From assembly GCA_018713255.1 (NCBI GenBank), contig DVFL01000034.1, forward strand, positions 1-35,986: a stretch of DNA of 35,986 nucleotides, given 5' to 3'. The stretch's first letter is position 1; each line of letters begins with the position of its first letter. A program made the translations under genes and the position numbers. Origin of the DNA: Candidatus Cottocaccamicrobium excrementipullorum (GTDB lineage: Bacteria > Bacillota > Clostridia > Lachnospirales > Lachnospiraceae). Below are positions 15,566 through 25,294 of this stretch, piece after piece. A model generated the notes under the pieces. The model had not been told where the DNA came from and did not search any database. It saw only the letters and a program-made list of their open reading frames with translations.

Positions 15566-15595
15566 ATTCTATGACATTTCAAACCCCTTTGTCAA
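15566..15595 (-). promoter_or_regulatory. promoter of the dehydratase-activase-tag operon
   Basis: On the minus strand, a consensus TTGACA (15595-15590), an 18-base spacer and TAGAAT (15571-15566). The -35 box lies inside the last codons of the uvrA2-like gene. Confidence 0.65.
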
Positions 15596-18116
15596 CGGGC
15601 ATTTCATGGCGAACAGCCCTATCCTTTTCTAAATGCTCTGCCAAAAATCTTCCTGTCAGGCTTTCCGGATGATTCATCATCTCTTCCGGTCTTCCTGCCG
15701 CCACAATGCGTCCGCCCTCTTCTCCTCCTCCCGGTCCCATGTCAATCAGATAATCTGCATTGGCAATCACATCCAGATCATGCTCAATGACGATCACCGT
15801 TCCTCCATTATGGATCAAAGTCTGAAATACTCCCAGGAGAGTTTCCACATCCAGAGGATGAAGGCCGATAGTCGGCTCGTCAAACACGAACACCGTATCA
15901 GACTGTCCTCTTCCCATTTCACTGGCCAGCTTCAGACGCTGGGCTTCACCGCCGGAAAGGCTGGGCGTTTCCTCCCCTAAGGTCAGATAACCCAGGCCAA
16001 GATCTTTAAGAACCTGAAGACGCTGAGAAATTAATTTCAAGTCTCTGCAAAAACTGAGGGCGGTATTCACATCCATAGCCATGAGCTCTGGGAGAGAACA
16101 AGATTTACCTTCTTTGTTCGTATAGCGAATCCTTTCTGCTTCTTTTCCATAGCGAGACCCCCGGCAGTCAGGGCAGGGGATATCTACATCCGGAAGAAAC
16201 TGCACATCCAAACTGATTTCTCCCGTTCCGTCACAGGTAGGGCACCGCAGCCGCCCGGTATTGTAAGAGAAATCTCCGGCCTTCCATCCCGCTGCCTTCG
16301 CCTCCGGCGTTTTGGCAAACACCTTGCGCAGCTCATCATGGACATTTGCATAGGTCGCCACCGTGGAGCGGACATTGATCCCGATAGGAGTGGCGTCAAT
16401 GAGTTTCACTCTGCTGATTCCTTCTGCTTCAATTGATTTCACATGATCAGGAAGCTTCTTCCCCTGGATAAAGGCCTCAAGGCCGGGAACAAGACTTTCC
16501 AGAATCAACGTTGTTTTCCCAGAACCAGATACCCCTGTTATCACCGTAAGTCTTCCTTTGGGAATCTCCGCCTGAAGCGGTTTGACTGTATGAATTCCTC
16601 CGGTGGACAGACTGATTTTCCCTGCCGAAAACAACTCCTCTGGCCCATACTCCTTCTTCATGGTAATCTTCGCATTTCCTGAAAGAAAGGGACCGATCAG
16701 CGAATGGGCATCTTGAACAATCTGGGGAATGGTTCCCTGGGCAATGACCTGCCCGCCCCCGGCTCCCGCTTCAGGTCCCATTTCAATCAGCCAGTCCGCT
16801 TCCTTCAGAATCTGGATATCATGATCCACCAGCACCACAGAATTCCCATCAGCAATTAAATCCTTCATCACCTGGGAAAGGCCCACAATATTTGATGGAT
16901 GAAGACCGATGGAAGGCTCGTCCAGCACATACAGCACCCCCGTAGTCCGGTTTCGCACCGCTCGGGCTAACTGCATCCGCTGACGCTCTCCAGTGGATAA
17001 GGTAGACGCCGCCCGGTCTAAAGAAAGATATCCTAATCCTAAATCCATCAAACGCTTTGCCGCCGACAAAAAGGACTGACAAATATTTTCCGCCATAGGC
17101 CTCATCTCCTCCGGCAGCGATTCCGGCACAGCTTTTACCCATGCAGTCAGCCGGGCAAGCGTCATTTCACAGGCTTCATCCAGCGAAATTCCCTGAAGCT
17201 TAGGCGCCCTGGCAGCCTCCGACAGCCGGGTGCCGCTGCAGTCAGGACAAACCTCTTCTTTCAGGAATTTTTCCACCCGCTTCATGCCCTTCTCATCCTT
17301 AACCTTGGCCAAAGCGTTTTCCACGGTGTAAACGGCGTTGAAATACGTAAAATCCAGTTCTCCGCCCTGATTGGAATTTTTCGGCTTATAGAAAATGTGT
17401 TTTTTTACCGCCGGCCCGTTAAAGACAATATCCCGCTCCTTCTCCGTCAGATCCCGGAAGGGAATATCCGTACGGACTCCCATTTCCCGGCACACATCTG
17501 TCATCAATGACCACATCAGGGAATTCCAGGGAGCCACCGCCCCTTCATCAATGGTCAACGACTCATCCGGCACCAAAGTGGAAAGGTCCACAGTACGCAC
17601 AATGCCGGTGCCCCCGCAGGTGCGGCAGGCCCCCTGGCTGTTAAAGGCAAGCTCCTCCGCCGACGGCGCATAAAACGTCTCGCCGCACTCCGGACAGACC
17701 AGCGCCTTTCCTGCAGCCACCGCCAGAGAAGGCTTAAGGTAATGGCCATTGGGGCAGCGGTGACTGGCCAGTCTGGAATACATTAACCTAAGGCTGTTCA
17801 ACAGCTCTGTTCCCGTTCCAAAAGTGCTTCGGATTCCCGGCACCCCCGGCCGCTGATGCAGCGCCAGCGCCGCCGGAACGTAAAGCACCTGGTCCACCTG
17901 GGCTTTTGCCGCCTGAGTCATCCGGCGCCTGGTATAGGTGGAGAGAGCCTCCAGGTAACGCCTGGACCCCTCGGCATACAGAACGCCCAGAGCCAGAGAG
18001 GATTTTCCTGATCCAGACACCCCTGCCACCCCAACAATCTGATTTAAGGGGACGTCTACGTCAATATTTTTCAAATTATGGACCCTGGCGCCCCGAACCT
18101 TTATTTTCTCAATCAT
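15579..18116 (-). CDS. UvrA-like ABC ATPase (UvrA2 type)
   Basis: The 845-residue protein is about 100 residues shorter than housekeeping UvrA (near 940). It has two ABC ATPase modules: Walker A GVSGSGKSS near residue 33 and GVSGSGKTT in the second half, and signatures LSTGERQR and LSGGEAQR. Zinc-type Cys pairs are seen in CPECGETF, CRTCGGTG, CPDCSGTR, CPTCDGTG and CPDCRGSR. UvrA finds bulky DNA damage; short UvrA2 paralogues are linked to tolerance of DNA-binding drugs. The shorter length suggests a reduced UvrB-binding or insertion region. AGGAG precedes ATG 18116, 31 bases after the phosphoesterase stop. Confidence 0.9.
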   Translation of the reverse strand: MIEKIKVRGARVHNLKNIDVDVPLNQIVGVAGVSGSGKSSLALGVLYAEGSRRYLEALSTYTRRRMTQAAKAQVDQVLYVPAALALHQRPGVPGIRSTFGTGTELLNSLRLMYSRLASHRCPNGHYLKPSLAVAAGKALVCPECGETFYAPSAEELAFNSQGACRTCGGTGIVRTVDLSTLVPDESLTIDEGAVAPWNSLMWSLMTDVCREMGVRTDIPFRDLTEKERDIVFNGPAVKKHIFYKPKNSNQGGELDFTYFNAVYTVENALAKVKDEKGMKRVEKFLKEEVCPDCSGTRLSEAARAPKLQGISLDEACEMTLARLTAWVKAVPESLPEEMRPMAENICQSFLSAAKRLMDLGLGYLSLDRAASTLSTGERQRMQLARAVRNRTTGVLYVLDEPSIGLHPSNIVGLSQVMKDLIADGNSVVLVDHDIQILKEADWLIEMGPEAGAGGGQVIAQGTIPQIVQDAHSLIGPFLSGNAKITMKKEYGPEELFSAGKISLSTGGIHTVKPLQAEIPKGRLTVITGVSGSGKTTLILESLVPGLEAFIQGKKLPDHVKSIEAEGISRVKLIDATPIGINVRSTVATYANVHDELRKVFAKTPEAKAAGWKAGDFSYNTGRLRCPTCDGTGEISLDVQFLPDVDIPCPDCRGSRYGKEAERIRYTNKEGKSCSLPELMAMDVNTALSFCRDLKLISQRLQVLKDLGLGYLTLGEETPSLSGGEAQRLKLASEMGRGQSDTVFVFDEPTIGLHPLDVETLLGVFQTLIHNGGTVIVIEHDLDVIANADYLIDMGPGGGEEGGRIVAAGRPEEMMNHPESLTGRFLAEHLEKDRAVRHEMPVDKGV

Positions 18117-18147
18117 CTTATCTCCTGACTTTCTTTAGCTATTCCCT

Positions 18148-18843
18148 TCATCGGATTCTGGCCGGCATAAACTCCAGATAATCGGAAGAAACCAAACGAT
18201 ATTCCACTCCCCGCCAGTTCCCTCTGATGCTGTCCCCATACCGCCGCCAGCCATGACAATGGGAATAAACCACCGTCTCTGCCCCATACTCCTGGGCCAT
18301 CCGGGTAAAACGGCTGTCCTGCTCATAGATGCTGGTAGGCGGATAATGAAGAAACATGATAAATTTCCGGTATCCATTTCCCAGCGCCATCTCAAAAGAA
18401 GTTCTAAGCCGAACCTCCTCCCGGGAAAGAAGCTTTTCCAGCTGTTCAATGGTATCCCGGCCTTCATCACAATATCCCTTGGTTCCCACCAGAGCATAGT
18501 CATTGTAAGTATAATAATTATTCTGAAGGAATTCCAGCCTTCCTTTAAATTCCTGGTTCAGTTTTCCTGTCTTCTTGGCGTCCCAGAACATATCATGATT
18601 TCCCCGAAGGAGAATCTTCCTTCCCGGAAGAGCCGCGATAAACTCCAGATCCGCTCTGGCTTCCTCCAGATTCCTTCCCCAGGAATGATCCCCGGTGACC
18701 ACCACCGTATCCTCCGGTGAAATTTCACTCAGCCAGTTTTCCCGGATCCGGCTCACATGATTCTTCCATTGAGGGCCAAACACATCCATAGGTTTATTCA
18801 CAGAAAATGACAGATGAAGATCACCGATTGCATATAATGCCAT
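18148..18843 (-). CDS. cytoplasmic calcineurin-like metallophosphoesterase
   Basis: The 231-residue protein has no signal peptide. Metal-site motifs are GDLHLS (7-12), GDHSWG (51-56), GNHD (81-84), FLHYPP (His166) and SHCHG (194-198). Many relatives read GDISWA at the second motif, so the His here is a variation, but the metal Asp is kept. The substrate is unknown. It lies between a DnaJ-domain gene (13 bases upstream) and the uvrA2-like gene (31 bases downstream), in one operon. Confidence 0.87.
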   Translation of the reverse strand: MALYAIGDLHLSFSVNKPMDVFGPQWKNHVSRIRENWLSEISPEDTVVVTGDHSWGRNLEEARADLEFIAALPGRKILLRGNHDMFWDAKKTGKLNQEFKGRLEFLQNNYYTYNDYALVGTKGYCDEGRDTIEQLEKLLSREEVRLRTSFEMALGNGYRKFIMFLHYPPTSIYEQDSRFTRMAQEYGAETVVYSHCHGWRRYGDSIRGNWRGVEYRLVSSDYLEFMPARIR

Positions 18844-18856
18844 AGTCGTTTCTCCT

Positions 18857-19885
18857 TTATTTTATCCATCCTCCATAAACTTCCAGAAGCTTCTGAATCT
18901 GAAGGTTAAGATTCTCTGGAAAACTCACTGGATTCTCTTCCGTCAGCTTTATCCACAGATGCAGCCGGTGGTAAGCTTTTCTCTTTCCCTTTTTTATTCC
19001 CGCATCACCGGCTGCCTGAAGTTTTATTCTCACCCGCCGCTGTTCAAACAGCGGCACCACCACATAATATAAGCGGTCGTCCAGAAAAGAAAGATATCCC
19101 AGCTCCTTTCCAGATTGATTCTTCACATAAAGCCGCCGGTGAAAAAGCCTGGAAGGATAGAGGCTTTCCTTCTCTTTTAAGGAGAAAATTCTATCTTCCG
19201 CCTCCAGCATCGCCGGAAGGTAAAAAATCCTGTCTTTCTGATCCTCTGATACGGGGCTGTGATTCGCCTCCGCTTCCTCCGTCCCCTTATTTCCCCCGGC
19301 AAGCTCCTGAAGAAGAGCCGTACTGTCAATAAACTGCTGGGCCAGCAGAAAGGTAAGCCTGGCCTGAATTTCCTGGCGAAAAGAGGGCTGGCCCCTGCAG
19401 TTTTGCGAAGCGTCAATCTCATCCAGAATCTCCTTGCCGCACTGGTACACGCTGCGCAGAAAGAGAGAAAATTCCTCCTCGATCTTCCACAGATACTTTC
19501 CCCGGCCAATGGAAAACATGCCCAGTCTTTCCCCGTCCTGGCTTTCTGCCCAGCAAAAAATCTCCCGCTCCCGGTATGCCTGTTCATTTACAGGTGCGTC
19601 CCAATGGAGTTGCTTCCTGGAATGAGAACCTCGCCTGAAATGGTTGAAAGAAGTTTTAGGGCGGGCTTTCCGAAAATCAGCGGAAGTATTTTCATGATCT
19701 GCTTCTTTTTTTAACACTTCATAAGCCAGGTTTATTTCGTGAACCGGATAAGGATGGGCCAGGCCTGCTTCCGGGCCAGCATCAGGATGAACCTGGCGTA
19801 TCAGGCGCCGATATCTCCGCTTAACTTCTCCCATCTCTGTTCCCGGTGAAAGCCCTAGGATGTTGTATGCCTCATTCAGCGTCAT
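18857..19885 (-). CDS. DnaJ-domain protein
   Basis: In this 342-residue protein the first 65 residues form a J-domain with the HPD triad at 33-35 (QVHPDAG), which stimulates Hsp70 ATPase. It lacks the G/F region, zinc fingers and DnaJ C-terminal domain, so it is a specialised J-protein and not DnaJ itself. The remaining 270 residues match nothing I recognise; a beta-rich stretch (YYVVVPLFEQRRVRIKL) is near the end. The start is MTLNEAYN at 19885, preceded by GAGGAG, which itself encodes part of an in-frame upstream extension to 19900. It overlaps the upstream small gene by 14 bases. Confidence 0.82.
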   Translation of the reverse strand: MTLNEAYNILGLSPGTEMGEVKRRYRRLIRQVHPDAGPEAGLAHPYPVHEINLAYEVLKKEADHENTSADFRKARPKTSFNHFRRGSHSRKQLHWDAPVNEQAYREREIFCWAESQDGERLGMFSIGRGKYLWKIEEEFSLFLRSVYQCGKEILDEIDASQNCRGQPSFRQEIQARLTFLLAQQFIDSTALLQELAGGNKGTEEAEANHSPVSEDQKDRIFYLPAMLEAEDRIFSLKEKESLYPSRLFHRRLYVKNQSGKELGYLSFLDDRLYYVVVPLFEQRRVRIKLQAAGDAGIKKGKRKAYHRLHLWIKLTEENPVSFPENLNLQIQKLLEVYGGWIK

Positions 19886-20228
19886 TGTGGTTCTCCTCAT
19901 TAAACTTTCCCGCCATATCCTCTTCCATCACCTGCCGGATTCCTTCCCTCATCCGAGAATCCAGCTTCATCACCCGGATTTCCCTGCACACTTGATTAAG
20001 CCCCTGTTCAAACGTCAGTTCAGGCTCCCTGATCAGCAGATCTTTCAGGGCGATATAATAAAGGAACACATAAGTAATATCTTCCTTCCGTCCCAAAATC
20101 TCCTGAAGTCTGGCCCTCACCTTTCCTCGATGAGGGAGACCTCCAGAAAATACTCTGCGGTTAAATTCCCAGTAATCCTTCTCCCGTCTGGCTCCGCTTC
20201 GAAAATCCAGCCATCCTTTTCCCATCAT
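19872..20228 (-). CDS. conserved-looking small protein of unknown function
   Basis: The 118-residue protein is unrecognised. It is rich in Arg, Glu and Leu, apparently helical, with no signal peptide or membrane segment; the middle reads YVFLYYIALKDLL. GAAGGG lies upstream of the tandem ATG ATG start. It overlaps the DnaJ-domain gene by 14 bases, so the two are translationally coupled. That coupling, rather than any motif, suggests a joint function, for example as the J-protein's client or partner. Confidence 0.65.
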   Translation of the reverse strand: MMGKGWLDFRSGARREKDYWEFNRRVFSGGLPHRGKVRARLQEILGRKEDITYVFLYYIALKDLLIREPELTFEQGLNQVCREIRVMKLDSRMREGIRQVMEEDMAGKFNEENHNDAE

Positions 20229-20273
20229 CCTCTTTCCCTTCTATTTACAGCTGTTCACGCCTTCTGAAGAATG

Positions 20274-20340
20274 TGAAAGAAAAGAGCAGGGAGCCGCTGC
20301 GGTTCGGCGGTTATTCCCCCTTCGCAGCATCTCCCTGTTC
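20274..20340 (-). terminator. intrinsic terminator after the flavin reductase gene
   Basis: CAGGGAG/CTCCCTG (20287-20293 with 20331-20337) and GCTGCG/CGCAGC (20296-20301 with 20323-20328) form a two-part stem. On the minus strand CTCTTTTCTTTC follows. It lies 8 bases after the flavin reductase stop. Confidence 0.75.
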
Positions 20341-20347
20341 CTTTTCA

Positions 20348-20914
20348 TCAGCGAATAAAATTCGTCTTAATTTTCTCCTCCTGGTCAGGAGCCTGAATTC
20401 CAGCTTTTTTTCCTGCTTCAATAGACTTTAACAGCCAGGCCATATTATTTCCCAGGGTCCGCATAATCTGCAGTCCTTCTGCATCCTGCTTTACTTCCTC
20501 CGGGGTATTGCCGTGAACCATGTTCCAGTAGTTGGAAGAAACCACCGGCATCTGGTAAAAGGTAAAATACTTATTCAGCACATCCAACGTCGCCGTGGTT
20601 CCGGCCCGTCTGGCGGAAGCAACAGCCGCCGCCGGCTTTAATCTCATGTCTCCTCCTGCCATGGAACAGAATTTGTCCATAAATTCAATGATCTGGCCGG
20701 AAGGGGACGCCCAGTACACCGGAGAGCCAACCACCAGTCCGTCAGCTTCTTTCATCTTCTCCGCCGCCGCTTTTACATTCTCCGTATCCGGATTTCCCGC
20801 CTGGAAAATCTCGCTGTCCACGCCGTTTGCTTTTAAAGCAGCAGCTACCTCACACAGCGCCGTATAAGTACAGCCCTCTTTTCTTGGGCTTCCATTCAAT
20901 AACAATACTTTCAT
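20348..20914 (-). CDS. NAD(P)H-dependent FMN reductase / flavodoxin-fold protein
   Basis: The 188-residue protein has a flavodoxin fold. The FMN phosphate loop is LNGSPRKEGCT (6-16) and the second flavin loop is GSPVYWASPSGQ near residues 63-74. Members reduce flavins, quinones or small electrophiles with NAD(P)H, or act as iron-sulfur flavoproteins; the CX2CX2C motif of the latter is absent here. It has its own terminator. A TATAAT (minus strand, 20966-20961) lies about 50 bases upstream but has no convincing -35 box. Confidence 0.87.
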   Translation of the reverse strand: MKVLLLNGSPRKEGCTYTALCEVAAALKANGVDSEIFQAGNPDTENVKAAAEKMKEADGLVVGSPVYWASPSGQIIEFMDKFCSMAGGDMRLKPAAAVASARRAGTTATLDVLNKYFTFYQMPVVSSNYWNMVHGNTPEEVKQDAEGLQIMRTLGNNMAWLLKSIEAGKKAGIQAPDQEEKIKTNFIR

Positions 20915-21043
20915 GTTTTCTCGTCCTTTCTTTTTCCTGGAGCCTACGACTCACCTCTTTATTATACGCCTTGTCTCAATTTATTTCCACCTTATTTCTC
21001 TCAGGCCAAGAAGGAATCCTTTCCCTTTCCGGGCACCACCGCA

Positions 21044-21076
21044 AACATCCTGCCGCTCTAAGAACGGCAGGATGTT
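21044..21076 (-). terminator. hairpin at the end of the V-ATPase operon
   Basis: A perfect 12-bp stem (21044-21055 with 21065-21076) has a 9-base loop. It lies 15 bases after the ntpD stop. On the minus strand it is followed by TGCGG, not a U-tract, so it may protect the mRNA 3' end more than end transcription. The rest of the 176-base gap up to the flavin reductase gene holds only a possible -10 box. Confidence 0.55.
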
Positions 21077-21090
21077 AAATTTTCTAATCA

Positions 21091-21771
21091 TCACAGCTCC
21101 AACTGTCTCTCCCGATAGTGGTGGGCCGATTCCAGCATCATATCCTTTACCTTCATTAACCGGGTTTGAGAACTGCGCTCATTCTCATCCAGCTTCATGG
21201 TAATGTATCGGATATTCTGCCTGGTTTCCGGAATCACCACATGCTCCAAAGCATTTACTCTCCGCCTGGTCTTTTCGATCTCCGCCGCCATCAGCTGGCA
21301 GGATTTTTCACATTCCGCCAGTCTGAGAAGATCAGGAAGAAGATCTGCCAGGCGCTTCACCGCCTCATCCAAGTCTCCTGAAGTAAAGGCGAAGCCGTAA
21401 GAGTAAATATCATTAGGATCCGATGTTCTGGTTGTGGTATGAAACACGGGAATTTCCACGCTCATAACATTTTTTGTCTCTGCTTCCAGGTAAATCTCCT
21501 GTTTCGGCGCTATTAAGGCCACATTCAGGGCCTCCTGGGACATCCCCGCCCGGGCAAGAACAAAATTCTGGTTAGCCTCTTTGATCCCGGCTTCCACCTT
21601 TTCCCGCAGCGCCTTATTCTCCCGGACCATCTCCAAAAACTGCCGCATCAGCTCATCCCGTTTATCTTTCAGCAGCTTATAGCCCCGGGTGGCTGTGGCC
21701 AGCTTCTTTTTCAGCCTGGTCAGCTCCATCCGGGTAGGATTTACATGTTTCCCGCTCATGACAGTCCTCAC
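21091..21771 (-). CDS. ntpD: V-type ATP synthase subunit D
   Basis: This 226-residue subunit forms the coiled-coil central rotor shaft of the V1 motor. The N-terminal [13 protein letters not shown] is the subunit D signature, and long charged helices at both ends can form the antiparallel coiled coil. Its ATG overlaps the ntpB stop by 4 bases (ATGA). It is the last gene of the operon: the ntpH and ntpJ genes found next in Enterococcus hirae are absent. Confidence 0.93.
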   Translation of the reverse strand: MRTVMSGKHVNPTRMELTRLKKKLATATRGYKLLKDKRDELMRQFLEMVRENKALREKVEAGIKEANQNFVLARAGMSQEALNVALIAPKQEIYLEAETKNVMSVEIPVFHTTTRTSDPNDIYSYGFAFTSGDLDEAVKRLADLLPDLLRLAECEKSCQLMAAEIEKTRRRVNALEHVVIPETRQNIRYITMKLDENERSSQTRLMKVKDMMLESAHHYRERQLEL

Positions 21772-23153
21772 CCTTTCTGAACCTGCTGGTCATAATACTG
21801 ATCCAGGTATTTGTCCTTAATTCGCTTTAACTCGCTTCTGGGAAGAATCCGCAGAAGTTTCCAGCCGATTTCCATGGTTTCTTCAATATCCCGGTTCGTG
21901 TAATATCCCTGGGATACATACTGGCGCTCAAATTCATCGGCAAACTGTGCATACAGCTTATCAATCTCCGTCAGAGCCGCCTCGCCTAAAATCACCATCA
22001 GCTCCTTGGCATCCTTGCCCCTGGCATAGGCGGCAAACAGCTGGTTCATCACATCCGCATGGTCCTCTCTGGTCTTTCCCTGACCGATTCCCTTATCCTT
22101 AAGACGGGATAATGAAGGAAGCACATCGATCGGCGGCGCAATATTTTTCCGGTACAGCTCCCGGCTTAAAATAATCTGGCCCTCGGTAATGTAACCGGTA
22201 AGATCAGGAATCGGATGGGTTTTATCATCCTCAGGCATGGTAAGAATGGGAATCAAGGTAATCGAGCCATTCTTTCCTTTCTGCCGCCCTGCTCTCTCGT
22301 AAAGAGAGGCCAGATCCGTATACATGTAGCCTGGATATCCCCGCCGTCCGGGAACTTCTTTTCTGGCTGCCGAGATTTCACGGAGAGCATCTGCATAGTT
22401 CGTAATGTCGGTGAGAATCACCAGCACATGCATATTTTTCTCAAAAGCCAGATATTCTGCTGCCGTCAAAGCCATTCTGGGGGTTGCGATCCGTTCTACT
22501 GCCGGATCATTGGCCAGATTAATAAACATAACGCTCCGGTCAATGGCTCCCGTCTCCCGGAAGCTTTCCATGAAAAAATTAGCCTCCTCAAAAGTAATGC
22601 CCATGGCGGCAAACACAACAGCGAAGGGCTCGTTGGTTCCCCGCACCTTAGCCTGACGGGCAATCTGAGCCGCCAGATTCGCATGGGGAAGTCCTGAAGC
22701 AGAAAAAATCGGAAGTTTCTGGCCTCTTACCAGGGTATTTAATCCGTCAATGGCGGAAATTCCCGTCTGAATAAATTCCTGAGGATAATTCCTGGCCGCC
22801 GGATTCATGGGCAGACCATTAATATTCATTCTCTTTTCCGGAAGAATCTCCGGTCCCCCGTCAATGGGGCGGCCAAGGCCGTCAAACATCCGGCTGAGCA
22901 TATCTTCCGATACGCCAAGCTCCATGGATCTCCCCAGGAAACGGACCTTGCTGGATTCCAGGTTGATTCCTGCCGAGGCCTCAAACAGCTGAACCAGAGC
23001 ATTTCCCCCGTCGATTTCCAGCACCTTGCACCGTCTTTTTTCTCCGTCCGCCAGCTCAATCTCTCCCAGCTCATCATAAGTTACGTTCTGGACTCCCCGG
23101 ACCAGCATCAGAGGACCCGCCACCTCTTCTATGGTTCTGTATTCCTTTGGCAT
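21768..23153 (-). CDS. ntpB: V-type ATP synthase subunit B
   Basis: This 461-residue non-catalytic nucleotide-site subunit of the V1 hexamer lacks a Walker A sequence: the P-loop position reads [13 protein letters not shown], as in other B subunits. Family features [28 protein letters not shown] and a normal length are present. It overlaps ntpA by one base (TGATG) and ntpD by four, so the A, B and D subunits are translationally coupled. Confidence 0.95.
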   Translation of the reverse strand: MPKEYRTIEEVAGPLMLVRGVQNVTYDELGEIELADGEKRRCKVLEIDGGNALVQLFEASAGINLESSKVRFLGRSMELGVSEDMLSRMFDGLGRPIDGGPEILPEKRMNINGLPMNPAARNYPQEFIQTGISAIDGLNTLVRGQKLPIFSASGLPHANLAAQIARQAKVRGTNEPFAVVFAAMGITFEEANFFMESFRETGAIDRSVMFINLANDPAVERIATPRMALTAAEYLAFEKNMHVLVILTDITNYADALREISAARKEVPGRRGYPGYMYTDLASLYERAGRQKGKNGSITLIPILTMPEDDKTHPIPDLTGYITEGQIILSRELYRKNIAPPIDVLPSLSRLKDKGIGQGKTREDHADVMNQLFAAYARGKDAKELMVILGEAALTEIDKLYAQFADEFERQYVSQGYYTNRDIEETMEIGWKLLRILPRSELKRIKDKYLDQYYDQQVQKG

Positions 23154-24928
23154 CAGAAGTCCTCCTTTCTCGCCAGTTCTTCCCGGAGCTGGCTGTTTAA
23201 CAGCTCCTCCGTCTTTTTAAACATTTCCTCCACTTCCGTCTCATCCACATACTTAAACCGTCCGATATTTTCCCTTACCGGAAGAGACACCAGCCGATCA
23301 ATAGAAGCCCCCTGATTCAGGGCTGCTCCTGCCTTTCGGTAGTAATCCAGAATCAGCTCCATCATCCGGTACTGCTTCGTCAAGGATGTATACGTATCCG
23401 TCTCATGGAAAGCATTCTGGTGAAGGAAATCCTCTCGAATGGAGCGGGCTGCCTCCAGTTTAAGCCGGTCAGGAGCTGACAAAGCATCCATTCCTACCAG
23501 CTGAACAATCTCATTTAACTCTGCCTCTTCCTGAAGAAGTTTCATGATTTCCGCCCGAAGGCTGGTCCAGCTTTCATTCACCTGGGCATTAAACCATTTT
23601 TCCAAAGTATCAACATAAAGAGAATAGCTGGAAAGCCAGTTGATCGCCGGAAAATGTCGCTTGTACGCCAGATCCGAATCCAAACTCCAGAATACCTTCA
23701 CAATCCGCAAGGTCGCCTGGGTCACCGGTTCCGAAGTGTCTCCGCCGGCAGGGGACACGGCTCCGATTACCGAAAGGGCCCCTTCCCGTCCTTCCTTTCC
23801 CAGAGAAATCACCCTTCCTGCCCGCTCGTAAAACTGTGCCAGACGAGAACCAAGGTATGCCGGATATCCTTCCTCTCCCGGCATCTCTTCAAGACGGCCG
23901 GACATCTCCCGCAAAGCCTCCGCCCAGCGAGAAGTAGAATCCGCCATCAGCGCCACCGAATAGCCCATATCCCGAAAATACTCTGCAATGGTAATTCCCG
24001 TATAGATGGACGCTTCCCGCGCCGCCACCGGCATATCTGAGGTGTTGGCAATCAGCACCGTTCTGGCCATCAGGGATTTCCCGGTTTTGGGATCCTTAAG
24101 CTCCGGGAACTCATTCAGCACGTCCGTCATTTCATTGCCCCGCTCGCCGCAGCCAATATACACCACAATGTCCGCATCCGCCCATTTTGCCAGCTGATGC
24201 TGAACTACCGTCTTCCCTGAGCCAAAAGGTCCTGGCACCGCCGCCACTCCTCCCTTGGCGATAGGGAACAACGTATCGATTACCCGCTGCCCCGTTACCA
24301 ACGGCATCTGGGGAGACAGTTTTCTTTGATAAGGACGTCCCCGGCGCACAGGCCATCTCTGCATCAAACTTACCGGCTGTTCCTTTCCTGTTTCATCGGT
24401 GATCACAGCCACCGTATCTTCCACTGTATGTTCACCGGGAAAAACAGCAGTCAAGGTTCCCTTCATTCCCGGAGGCACCATAATTTTATGGTTCACCACC
24501 TCTGTCTCCTGAACTGTACCGATAATATCGCCCCCGGATACCTGATCTCCTGCTGCCGCAGCCGGAACAAACTCCCATCGGCGGTCCCGTTTCAGGGAGG
24601 GCACTTCCACCCCACGGTTTAAAAGATTTCCCCCGGTCACCCGCATAATATCATCCAGAGGACGCTGAATTCCATCATAAATACTTCCAATCAGGCCAGG
24701 CCCCAGCTCCACGCTCATGGGCACCCCTGTAGATTCCACCGGTTCTCCCGGTCCCAGTCCTGAAGTTTCCTCATATACCTGAATGGAGGCCTGATCTCCA
24801 TGAATTTCAATAATCTCGCCGATCAGCCGCTTGCTGCTCACCCGCACCACGTCAGACATGTTGGCATTCCGCATTCCCTCTGCGATCACTAACGGCCCGG
24901 CTACTTTTCTGATAACGCCTTTGCTCAT
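23153..24928 (-). CDS. ntpA: V-type ATP synthase catalytic subunit A
   Basis: This 591-residue catalytic subunit has Walker A GPFGSGKT (233-240), GCGERGNEM with the catalytic Glu (262), [14 protein letters not shown] and [20 protein letters not shown]. The A-subunit-specific insert (residues about 115-190) is present. It starts 42 bases after ntpG, within the ntpFIKECGABD order. Confidence 0.96.
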   Translation of the reverse strand: MSKGVIRKVAGPLVIAEGMRNANMSDVVRVSSKRLIGEIIEIHGDQASIQVYEETSGLGPGEPVESTGVPMSVELGPGLIGSIYDGIQRPLDDIMRVTGGNLLNRGVEVPSLKRDRRWEFVPAAAAGDQVSGGDIIGTVQETEVVNHKIMVPPGMKGTLTAVFPGEHTVEDTVAVITDETGKEQPVSLMQRWPVRRGRPYQRKLSPQMPLVTGQRVIDTLFPIAKGGVAAVPGPFGSGKTVVQHQLAKWADADIVVYIGCGERGNEMTDVLNEFPELKDPKTGKSLMARTVLIANTSDMPVAAREASIYTGITIAEYFRDMGYSVALMADSTSRWAEALREMSGRLEEMPGEEGYPAYLGSRLAQFYERAGRVISLGKEGREGALSVIGAVSPAGGDTSEPVTQATLRIVKVFWSLDSDLAYKRHFPAINWLSSYSLYVDTLEKWFNAQVNESWTSLRAEIMKLLQEEAELNEIVQLVGMDALSAPDRLKLEAARSIREDFLHQNAFHETDTYTSLTKQYRMMELILDYYRKAGAALNQGASIDRLVSLPVRENIGRFKYVDETEVEEMFKKTEELLNSQLREELARKEDF

Positions 24929-24970
24929 CTCTACCTCCTGTTTACCGTCACTGGCCTATTCTTCCGGCGG

Positions 24971-25294
24971 CTATTTTTCATTAAAAATAATATCCGAACC
25001 CACCGCCTGCTCCACTGACTTTTTCACCGCCATAATGCCCCGTCCAGTATTGCCGGAAACCCCCGGAATCAAAATCACTGCCGGAAGTCCTGCCTCCCGG
25101 TACCGCTCAATCTCCGGCTCAATCCGGGCTGCCAGCCCTTCTGTAATAAAAATCACTCCATAGCCGCCGCCTTCCGCCAGCTCTCGAAGCTTCCGTTCCG
25201 CCGCCTGGGGATCTGTAATGGAAAAGGGGATCATTCCCAGAGCAGCAAATCCATAAATGCTGTCCTGGTCGCCCATTACCGCAATCTTATACAT
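24971..25294 (-). CDS. ntpG: V-type ATP synthase subunit F (NtpG)
   Basis: This 107-residue rotor-shaft subunit binds subunit D. It starts with YKIAVMGDQDSIYGFAALGM, the subunit F signature, and contains VIFITEGLA and ILIPGVSG. It overlaps ntpC by 8 bases. Confidence 0.92.
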   Translation of the reverse strand: MYKIAVMGDQDSIYGFAALGMIPFSITDPQAAERKLRELAEGGGYGVIFITEGLAARIEPEIERYREAGLPAVILIPGVSGNTGRGIMAVKKSVEQAVGSDIIFNEK

